Below, piece by piece: positions 57,801 through 64,000 of a DNA stretch of 64,000 nucleotides (within the stretch, counting starts at the first letter, position 1; each line of letters opens with the position of its first letter). The stretch covers positions 186,001 through 250,000 of the forward strand of contig JAKMXF010000308.1 in the NCBI GenBank assembly GCA_024704765.1, read 5' to 3'. Source of the stretch: Oopsacas minuta (lineage: Eukaryota; Porifera; Hexactinellida; Lyssacinosida; Leucopsacidae). A program made the translations under genes and the position numbers. A model generated the notes under the pieces. It saw only the letters and a list, made by a program, of their open reading frames with translations. It did no database searches and was not told the DNA's origin.

Positions 57801-60800
57801 CCAGGTAGAAAATCAAACGTATTTAATTACCCTGTATAGGGTAATTAAATACGTTTGGTTTACTATAAATTATACGAACTTCCTTAATAATCTCTCAAGA
57901 TCTGGGATAGACTTTAAGATCTTTTTCAACTGATTCATTTCGGGTTTCAATCTAATCAACTCTTGTATAGCTTCTTGTCGTTTAATTATGTCTTTGGGAT
58001 TTGTGAGTGGATTACAAATCCACTGACGTAACAGTCTCTTCCCCATGCCACTAGCACACTGGTCAATAGTATACAAGAGAGTTCCTTTGGTTTTACTCGT
58101 ATCTCCACTTGCATCTATTACATCAAGGTTATGTAAAGCAGTAGCATCAAGGACCAAATATTTCAGGGAATCTATAGATTTTAGAAGTAAAATATATATT
58201 ACATGTAGAAGTCGACATTTCATCTATAAAAACGAACTATTTTTTCCGATTGAGCCTGCAGTTTTGGAGTCATGTGGATTGTGAATCTCTATTCGCTTGA
58301 GAGAAAGAATATTCTTTTCCAGTTTGCACCTCACCAAACACCAAATCACAGCGCCTAAACAACTCACAGCCATTTCACCTTCACTTCGTGCTGATAAGCC
58401 TTGAATTGAATATATTATTTAAATATCAGAATATAAGATATTCAGCAATGTATTAATTTTGGCAAACGTAATTTCTTGTCTGAAAAGCCAGTATCACTAT
58501 GTTGTAACTTACTATATATTGTACTCGTTAAAGTGCAATATCAATCAAACACATACAAATAGGATACCTGTATAACAGGTTCACAAATATTTAATGCATT
58601 TATATTACAGTTACCCCGGCGTTACGAAGGAAATGGTCGTAATTGACAGGTATCGCTATCGCAGGTTTTCCTGAATAATAACGTACGTATATTATAGATA
58701 TAGTGACTATAGTCTACCAGAAACTCATTTGAATTAAGTGCAGCAAAGTCAGCTTTGCCATAGGGTAAAAGTGTAAATTCCTTTGAATAGAAACAAACCG
58801 GTCCCAAATTTGTTGATTTGTATAGACAATCATTACACAAGTAACTGTTTTATTAGATACGTAGGTGTGTGGGCGTTAATAACAGGTATACTTTGATTTC
58901 TAACGTCAAAAATATGGGTCGTTGGTCGCTCATGGCAGGGGTCGTACAAACCAGGTACCACTGTACAAGCATATTAAGCTCGTCAATTATTAGTTGTATT
59001 AGGAGACTTGATATAAGTATAATTGATACATACCTAACGAGCTGTTAGGTGATAAGAGGGACTTTATAGGAGTGGGCCATTCATGAAAAGAAGATCCTAA
59101 GTATTTACTCTCAGTTAAATACTTCAGAGTATTCGAAACATCCCAAAACTCTTTTCCAGGAATCAAAGGGTCGAACACTACTCCAGGGTAGAGTTGAAGT
59201 AGGAATAGTACAGATTGAGGCAGACGGTTTTTTTCGTATAATAGCTGAGCAGGAGGATAGTGAGAAAGGAGCGTTCTCAAAGAACTAAGATGTCTATCAT
59301 TTATAAATTGACCGATATGAAAAGTGCCAATTTGAGTGTCAATGAAACAAAATCCGACTTCAACTTCATTATGATTCAGCTCGCGACAAGTGATAGCATA
59401 CAAGTATTGAGTAGTGTCCATTGGAAGAAGCTCTCCGCTGAGAGAAGAATAATTTTTGGTTCCTTTAGATTCTATACTACATACTTCTCGTCTCACAACT
59501 TTACTGCTATGCCCTAAAATACTCTTTCATGATTATCACATTCTTAGCGAACTAATTCGGTCTGCCGAATGTAATTCTAATTTCAAATTGTGTTGTAAAT
59601 GTATAGGTTATATGATTAAACAGTATAATATTGAAATATTTGAAAATTTGTTAACACAGGGGAACCTGCATAATCCAGAAATTCTCAATAATCTATAGTG
59701 TTTCCTGCTAGGTGTTGTAGTGCCATCTGTCCCTTAATTTAGTCCCCCCTTTGGGTCAGTTGTACCCACCAGGACTTCTGGCACTAGGGAAAGGCGTCCC
59801 TGTACCAGTTGGATTTAAAATAACCCATATATTATGTCTAATGCTAAAAAATCATAACATACTAATAACAATAAATAATTGTACTACTTTCTAAAATTCC
59901 TTTCTAAAGACTAATAAACCTATTTCAAGGAGCTGTTTCAACGTTACGTAAAGCTCCAAGGGGAGAGCGGTGATAGGCAAAGTGTTACAGCCCTATCGCT
60001 TTGTATTACAAAATGGCCAAAATGTGTGACACAAGGAGGGGGGGTGTCAAATTTTAAGGAATTTTGCGTTACTTAACGTTTGAACGGCCCTTCACCTGTG
60101 TAATGAAATATCACTGCCAGAAGTCCCGGGGGACTATTGGCCCTAGTTCCATGAGTCTGAAGGGAGTCCTTGCCCTAGTACCAGAAGTCCGGGGGACAGC
60201 TGACCCTCTGACACCGGATAAACCGGAATGAGTAAGTAAATTCACTTGCAAATAAGACACAATTTTCATAACCCAACGTGTGTCGGATTCTACAGGAGCC
60301 ACTCTACTACTCATGCAGTTACTGATAGCATTTGCTATATACTAAGTGGATGTCTTTTCACACGCAATTGTATTTAACAGCAATCTATAGTTGCATCAAT
60401 CTCAACGAAATAATTAACTGATGCAAACCATGAGCCACAAAAGGTATATTCGTACCGTATTTCCCTGAATAAGCGTACGAGCGCTTATTCTTTTAGTGGG
60501 CATTTTTTCGTATAAAAGTTTTTACAATTTTTGAAAATACGAATGATTTTGGGAAACTAATTATTCTAATTTGTTGTATAGTCAAATGAGGCGTAAATTT
60601 CATTAAAATATTTCTTCTAGAGGTTGTGATAAATATCTATTCACGAGTCTTGGAGCCTTTTCTTGCCCCGCCGCATATTCAGAGAAATTTTCCACCACTC
60701 AGCCAAGTGGTGGATAATAACTTGGCTGATTGGTGGAAAATGGCGAAATTTCTGAAAAGTGACTGAATGGTGGAAAATAGTGGAGGTGGTGTAAAATGAC

Positions 60801-63093
60801 TGGATTGTGGAAACGACTAAATGGTAGAAAATTGCTTGATGGTGGATCTCTCCCCAAAGTCTCTCATGTTTGTCATTGAATTGATAACAAACTAAATCAC
60901 GGTAGATATGCAGTAAGAGCCCCGTATATCATATCAATTGACTTCATGTTAAGTGAACTAAGCTAAAATCTCTGGGATACACTTTATAGGGGGATATTCA
61001 TATTACATGGTCCTTACTGTATATCTACCATAATTTATTATGCTTCTCAAGTCAATGACATCCATGCATGAGAGACATTGAGGAGATTGCCAATTTATGT
61101 TGTTGGGAGGGGCAAATGAGCTATAATCCGGAGATATTAAAAAGTACGCGCGAAGTACTTTTTAATATATGATAATCCGATAAACTGATCCTTATCAGTG
61201 ATTTACGATCAATGTTAAACATTTGTGCTTCTTTTGGTGCCCCTTATCAAATTCCATCAGGATCTACAATTTAGTTACTTGTTAGAAATTCACCATTTTC
61301 TACCATTTTCCACCATTCAGTCAGACCCTAAAATTATACATGTTAAAATCTTAAAACAATTATTAATTCTGTAATGACGTTATAAGAAAATAATCTCTTT
61401 ACCTTGCGTTTTATTTCTCTGCTCCATTTGTTTGGGAGTTTCCGTTTGTTCCACTCGTGCTATTTTAAAACCTCTGTCGACCAGTGTCTCAGCAAACCTA
61501 GCAAAAGCTACTTCGGGAAACCCGCAGTGAGCAATTTCTCCCTTCATAAAAGAGAGGCCAAGTTCACGTACAGCAATTACTGCGTCCATATGATAAAGTT
61601 CATAGAATTTTCCAACCTAAGTTAACACATTATAATTTAATTATGCTATTATATAAATGTGTAATTACGTACTTAACACTCTAAATTACACTTGAGTGTA
61701 GGTTTAAGTGCTAGTACGTGAATCGCGTGTCAGATTATTTTCTCTAATATATTAACAACTCACCTTAAAAATGAGAATTGTATCAAAATTTTGTGATTTT
61801 ATTTCCCACCATTGTTTCTGTGCTGGCGTTTTCATAGCTATGAATTCTGGTGGCACATAAAGTGACTTCGGGTTGTAGTCGGGATCAGTAGGCTTTCTTC
61901 CTTCTTTATCTTTGATTTTTGTTGATTGCAGCCAAGTTTGCTTCTCATGCATATACTCAATGTTTTGGGTAATATTCATAATTGAGTCTGCAAGGGACTC
62001 ACATTTCAGTGTGCTAACTTCAGAATTTTGCGATATATTAAAGGAACACTGAAACTTTGCCAGACTGGACTGAGCATTGGGTGTAATAGAAGGAGATAAA
62101 CCTACTCCAGCACTCGTACAGAAGCGATTAGGAATAGGTGTGCTAGTAGGCGAGGAAGCATTATGGTTAGTGCTAGTATTTAGAGTTTTACTTTGCAGTT
62201 TTTTGGAAAAAAATCTACTTTGAGATGGAGAGTTATCCATAATTTCCATTGCATCATCTGAACTTTCAGTTTCAGTTTCATTGATAATACTTTCTTCACT
62301 TGGTAAGTATTCTATGTCAGAATCTGATTCGAGTACTCTCATTCTTTCTGTTTTGACTGGAAAGATAGCTTAGATTTCCTCTTCGAAGGCCGATTTTGAA
62401 TATAGTTAGATACATCTTTTCTCACTGTCTTGATAACCTCGTCTTCTGACTATAGGAATTATATATTATTACTAGCTAACTGATGATCCAGTACTAATAT
62501 TAGTATTCAGTACTTAGATCATACAATTAAGTAGGCAATACAGAACCCAAACTAAATCTACATACACATTACACTCAAAATGAGAAAATTAAGCATATTA
62601 ATTTCATAACCTCAGATTGGGAAAGGTTGATACAAGCATCATCTGTCAAAGAATCCGCTCTCTCATCTGGAGGAAGATGGAATAATTCTTCAGCCTTGTT
62701 GAGAGCTGATTTCGTACTGCCTCTGAATTTATCAGTCTCAAGCAGATGCGGAAATTTGTCTAGCTGAAATAATTGAATATCTTCTTCATATCGCCAAGAC
62801 CGAGATGCAGGCTCAGTTAGGAAACGCAAATGCCATTCTTCGATACTGTTACTCCCCTCCCTATAGTACAGTGCAGTATTAGAATCTTTCTCAATAATTG
62901 CTGGACACCAACCAAACTCTGAACGTCCCCACACCAATGAGTATAGAGAGTACTTCTGCTTACGTACAGCATAGTCAGATGCAACCTCATTACTTACAAC
63001 TAGATCCTCAGTAGCAGAGGGTTGTTTAGATTTAAAGAATGTAAGAAGAGATGTGTTCTTTCTGATATTTTGGTTTTGTTTTGATGTGTTCAT
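45881..63093 (-). CDS. MSH6: DNA mismatch repair protein MSH6, nine exons
   Basis: MSH6 pairs with MSH2 (MutS-alpha) to recognise base mismatches and small loops in the nucleus. Exons on the complement: 63093-62611, 62449-61764, 61616-61403, 59513-59034, 58399-58238, 58171-57880, 52386-51849, 51501-51093, 46563-45881. All junctions are GT-AG and all phases agree except inside exon 2, which is one base short. Total is about 1315 residues (human 1360). Seen in order: a PIP-box-like TSLLTFF, a PWWP-like region ([15 protein letters not shown]), an acidic linker (LESDSDIEY), the mismatch-binding wedge [13 protein letters not shown] with the family Phe and Glu, the connector, the lever/clamp, and the ATPase with Walker [10 protein letters not shown], the Q/ABC segment ([17 protein letters not shown]) and Walker [12 protein letters not shown]. 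The apparent 1-base deletion near 62350 lies in the non-conserved linker. Either it is an assembly error or it disables the gene. Its introns hold ALYREF and many repeats. Confidence 0.95.
46832..47482 (+). CDS. ALYREF: mRNA export adaptor ALYREF (THO complex subunit 4), nested in MSH6 intron 8
   Basis: A 216-residue single-exon nuclear protein that couples splicing/transcription to mRNA export by binding UAP56 (DDX39B) and handing RNA to NXF1. The N-terminal UAP56-binding motif [12 protein letters not shown] is at 5-16, an Arg/Gly-rich RNA-binding arm at 19-41, and one RRM at about 87-160 (RNP2 LNISNL; RNP1 [10 protein letters not shown]). A second Arg/Gly/Ser-rich arm follows, then the C-terminal motif [15 protein letters not shown], the second UAP56 box. 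Human ALYREF is 257 residues. The frame is open to an ATG at 46796, but the preferred start is 46832 because it gives the family N-terminus. It lies entirely inside the 4.5-kb eighth intron of MSH6 on the opposite strand, starting about 270 bp from the last MSH6 exon. Confidence 0.95.
   Translation: MAEEMADLSLEDIIKKTGISRSGRGGDRGSRSRRGSSRRGGGLSAPRDSFRSGSYNLQSSERLDRWQHDMYRGQFVRDRDRYSGAKLNISNLDFGVSDSDIEELFGEFGPVKKAGVHYDFSGRSKGTAEVIYFRSEDAEKAIKQYNGVPLDGRPMKIEIVTGNPSSSSRITSRRPSRRIGGRGASRSLSSPKTPRVMPTAEELDAQLENYQAEKEK
47824..48517. mobile_element. DNA-transposon remnant with CAG..GCGTAGC ends
   Basis: The left end is caggcgcgtagctaccatag (47824) and the right end is ccactggctacgctactg (to 48517), whose complement begins cagtagcgtagccagtgg. 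A perfect 5-bp repeat ataag flanks both sides (47819-47823 and 48518-48522). The interior of about 690 bp has no transposase frame; a GC-rich patch near 47848-47890 has gggggcatgtggaccccca. The superfamily is uncertain: tips look hAT-like but only 5 bp of duplication is seen. Confidence 0.6.
48523..50162. other. MSH6 intron 8, no further gene
   Basis: AT-rich intronic DNA. Several open frames of 60-100 codons on both strands have no family signature. No element ends were placed in this stretch. Confidence 0.4.
50163..50307. mobile_element. Pogo/Tigger-like MITE
   Basis: The left end is cagtaaactccgaataattg (TA outside, 50161-50162). The right end is ctattaagcggagtcataac, whose complement shares ACTCCG..TAAT..GGGTCA. 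The core also has paired ggttactcggg and ggttacttggg. Length about 145 bp, non-coding. Confidence 0.6.
50308..51092. other. MSH6 intron 8, 5' part
   Basis: It includes a copy of the family-A-associated module near 50735-50790 (aacgactacataggggtaac, aaagtattctgaactcagat). Otherwise AT-rich. The intron begins with donor GTAAGC at 51092 on the minus strand. Confidence 0.45.
52387..52910. other. MSH6 intron 6, 3' part
   Basis: AT-rich. A segment near 52792-52880 (gggtttcatccaggttctta, gcattct, cgcctagactaca) recurs in direct orientation near 54062-54150, so the block between may be one composite repeat. Confidence 0.45.
53153..53290 (+). repeat. Dispersed repeat family D, copy 3 (uninterrupted)
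   Basis: The text runs attttccctagcaacacagg, then gtggcaacattccattct, gccctaaccctatcgagtga, ttgacgcgctaggttagctg and agtctatttatgcacatatt. It serves as the empty-site reference for the hAT-like insertion at 40.95 kb. Confidence 0.75.
53414..53583. mobile_element. Pogo/Tigger-like MITE, 170 bp
   Basis: The left end is cagcggagtctcccaaaacg and the right end complement is cagaagagtctccgaataac, followed in both by ggaca. TA lies outside both ends (53412-53413 and 53584-53585). Internal gcggacaactcccaaaaacg near 53517 repeats the left end. Non-coding. Confidence 0.8.
53761..54834. other. MSH6 intron 6, no gene
   Basis: AT-rich with the direct copy of the 52.8-kb segment near 54062-54150. A short GC-richer self-complementary spot ggacctctgaggtcc lies near 54325. 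No coding frame. Confidence 0.4.
54835..55370 (+). repeat. Dispersed repeat family A, copy 3
   Basis: Reverse complement of copy 1 at 3.46-3.97 kb. It opens with a (TTTG)n tract (about 54870-54903), then tcaaggaaaggattt, cgcataactatgtatttatc, gattttcacacttttggatt, tatgaatataaagtaaacaa. Two tandem units follow, about 127 bp apart, each ending gagtctgaatattgta and taaacaacat, and the copy closes with tctcaattgttgtttg. Confidence 0.75.
55371..57120. other. MSH6 intron 6, no gene
   Basis: AT-rich intronic DNA with a (TA)n run near 56972-56993. No protein family is visible in any frame. A short tract ccgagatcatcgcgaagcga near 55388 resembles GC-richer scraps elsewhere in the window. Confidence 0.4.
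57121..57400 (+). repeat. Dispersed repeat family B, copy 2
   Basis: It begins with (TA)n then gactatgtttgtctgtctgt, tccttgagatccctgagccg, tctgcaccaaattctgcatg, ccaaataagaaatatttaag and atacaaatcaatgcat. It matches the inverted copy at 11.48-11.70 kb landmark by landmark. Confidence 0.75.
57420..57745 (-). repeat. Dispersed repeat family C, copy 2
   Basis: Reverse complement of about 40.59-40.92 kb. It opens with gttgctagggaaaagatccc and tatggtcaatatatat (a TA run), then agcatacattgacagg, ccggcgattcaatac, gatcgcctctagttct, gcgaagtttcatgcattatc and gctaacagcc. Confidence 0.75.
57814..57857. repeat. Perfect 20-bp hairpin beside MSH6 exon 6
   Basis: The left arm caaacgtatttaattaccct (57814-57833) and the right arm agggtaattaaatacgtttg (57838-57857) are exact complements around the loop gtat. 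It lies 22 bp inside intron 6 from the MSH6 donor at 57879 (minus strand), so the nascent RNA would fold right after the 5' splice site. Confidence 0.9.
59514..59749. other. MSH6 intron 3, 3' end
   Basis: Short AT-rich stretch with no feature. Confidence 0.3.
59750..60209. mobile_element. Inverted-repeat element in MSH6 intron 3
   Basis: The left arm (gggtcagttgtacccaccag, then gacttctggcactaggg, aaagg, tccct) recurs as the complement of the right arm (gggtcagctgtcccccgg, gacttctggtactagggc, aagg, ctccct) over about 60 bp. A second inner ccagaagtcccgggggact near 60117 repeats the motif. Unusually GC-rich for the region. Non-coding; superfamily unknown. Confidence 0.7.
60210..60858. other. 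MSH6 intron 3 with short tggtggaaaa repeats
   Basis: Between about 60680 and 60845 the motif tggtggaaaat occurs several times with variation (tgattggtggaaaatgg, tgaatggtggaaaatag, aaatggtagaaaattg). The inverse (ttttccaccattcagtc) recurs near 61301-61320, so these may be frayed arms of the foldback at 60.86-61.08 kb. Confidence 0.5.
60859..61076. repeat. Foldback element, arms of about 60 bp
   Basis: The left arm (gtctctcatgtttgtcattg ... cggtagatatgcagtaag) and the right arm (cttactgtatatctaccata ... gtcaatgacatccatgcatg agagac) are imperfect inverted copies. Within MSH6 intron 3. Non-coding. Confidence 0.75.
61134..61168. repeat. Perfect 14-bp hairpin
   Basis: The arms atattaaaaagtac (61134-61147) and gtactttttaatat (61155-61168) pair exactly around the loop gcgcgaa. 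In MSH6 intron 3. Confidence 0.85.
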
Positions 63094-63141
63094 TGGTGAT
63101 AATTAAAACTATATTTCGATTACAGAAAATTTTTCAGAATA
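63094..63141. other. Upstream of MSH6
   Basis: Short 5' flank of MSH6 before the first inverted-repeat element; the promoter must lie here or within the elements beyond. No motif is assigned. Confidence 0.25.
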
Positions 63142-63411
63142 CAATATAACCTCGCTAATCTGAACGTGCCTAAGGGATATTATACAACCTTTGGAAAATG
63201 ATATAAAAATTTCAAAAGAGTTAATTACATCTTATTCTACTGCTGACAATACATAATACTATATTACAAATGTTGACAGCCTTTCATCATTTGTACAACT
63301 TTCGAAGATTGTACTTCGAGTCCCTACATAGCATTGTTCAATACATTTCACTAATCCGAACGAATTATTTGGAAATGGAACAGTGATGTTCGGGTTGATG
63401 AGGGTGTACTA
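63142..63411. mobile_element. Pogo/Tigger-like MITE, diverged
   Basis: The left end is atataacctcgctaatctga (then acg). The complement of the right end is agtacaccctcatcaacccg (then aac). The shared frame is TA..ACC(C)TC..TAA/CAA.C.GAAC. Non-coding. The exact tips are uncertain. Confidence 0.5.
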
Positions 63412-63523
63412 TAATCAGAATACAGTAGAGTATGCCATCATTGGAACGAATACTATTAACACAATTTAGCATAAGTATTAAAAATGAATACATTTTATCA
63501 ATCCCCTTCAATAATTTATAATA

Positions 63524-63924
63524 CAATCGACTCCGGTTAATCGGACCACCCTTTTGTCCAGAGTAAAGTGGTCCGATTATCCGGAGTGTCCGATTAACCG
63601 AAAAATCTTATTATCAATAATTTATTGCTAGATAAATATTTCTAGTCAATGGTAATCCTATTGCTAATTGAAAAAAGAAGTAATTGATTGTTGCTTAAGT
63701 GATCTTTCAGCATTTAGGTGAATTTTGTCAGCACAATCATCAAATCAGTTCTTTGGGCCATAAAATAATAATATAATCTAAATTATATACAAACCTAATC
63801 AAATTTTTGATGAATATATTGACTTCAAAAAAAATAATGGTCCGATTAACCGAAAAATGTTAAATATTAATCCTGGATTAGATTTCGTCCAGGAGAAAAT
63901 GGTCCGATTAACCGGAGTCGACTG
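63524..63924. mobile_element. Pogo/Tigger-like MITE, 401 bp, well-preserved ends
   Basis: The left end is caatcgactccggttaatcg followed by gacca. The complement of the right end is cagtcgactccggttaatcg followed by gacca; they differ at one base. TA lies outside both ends (63522-63523 and 63925-63926). Inside, gtccgattaaccgaaaaat occurs near 63579 and again near 63841. No transposase. Confidence 0.85.
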
Positions 63925-64000
63925 TACTTCGGTTATTAGGTGTAGATATTTGTAAACTTAACAGTCTGATTCAATACCTCTAGTATAGTGAATATCAAGG

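Noticed and set aside
59260-59698. Two plus-strand frames of 80-85 codons beside MSH6 exon 4
   Set aside because: They overlap exon 4 in antisense or extend into the intron, with no recognisable protein.
62390-62449. A short extra intron inside MSH6 exon 2 to explain the frame change
   Set aside because: The only GT-AG pairs that fit the length leave the wrong phase or run into a stop, so a one-base indel is the simpler reading.

Overview
The window is AT-rich animal nuclear DNA. It carries metazoan orthologues (an MST1/2 Hippo kinase, MSH6, NOA1, ALYREF, a NIPA magnesium transporter, ACOX3, PRDX5, a probable shugoshin), spliceosomal GT-AG introns, and Tc1/mariner, hAT-like and pogo-like DNA elements. 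Small gaps between genes, several long single-exon genes and an expanded NHL-repeat family suggest a compact early-branching animal genome. From memory of protein style, the NHL family (coiled coil plus NHL blades ending in NCLQFF) looks like glass-sponge (hexactinellid) proteins. That is an inference, not a search result.

Layout. 1-5.6 kb: tandemly duplicated and dispersed repeats, then a decayed Tc1/mariner element with both inverted ends. 5.6-6.4 kb: an intact DHRS11-like dehydrogenase. 6.7-7.2 kb: a foldback element. 7.7-18.6 kb: a pseudogene field holding a broken CFAP44, two inverted copies of a broken NHL gene flanking a broken PINK1-like kinase and a broken RING/TRAF gene, and an NHL scrap. 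19.0-19.9 kb: an intact NHL gene. 22.1-23.5 kb: a sugar-porter gene with two frameshifts. 25.1-25.6 kb: PRDX5. 27.6-29.1 kb: MST1/2. 29.9-31.5 kb: NOA1. 34.1-35.0 kb: shugoshin-like. 35.2-37.3 kb: ACOX3-like with a peroxisomal SKL tail. 37.6-39.0 kb: repeats. 39.3-40.4 kb: NIPA2-like. 40.5-43 kb: nested repeats, including a hAT-type insertion with an 8-bp target duplication. 43.8-45.7 kb: a broken transposase that looks RAG1/Transib-like. 45.9-63.1 kb: MSH6 on the minus strand. I resolved nine exons with consistent phases. Its largest introns are packed with repeats, and one holds a complete ALYREF gene on the opposite strand.

The intact genes are housekeeping functions (mismatch repair, mRNA export, Hippo signalling, mitochondrial GTPase, peroxisomal beta-oxidation, antioxidant defence, Mg transport, cohesion protection). 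They show no operon-like logic; neighbours are unrelated. The most unusual parts are the pseudogene field with its inverted NHL arms, the RAG1/Transib-like remnant beside MSH6, the nested ALYREF, and the variety of small inverted-repeat elements. I found no convincing RNA gene, CRISPR array or prokaryotic-type system. All family names come from reading motifs; no database search was possible.
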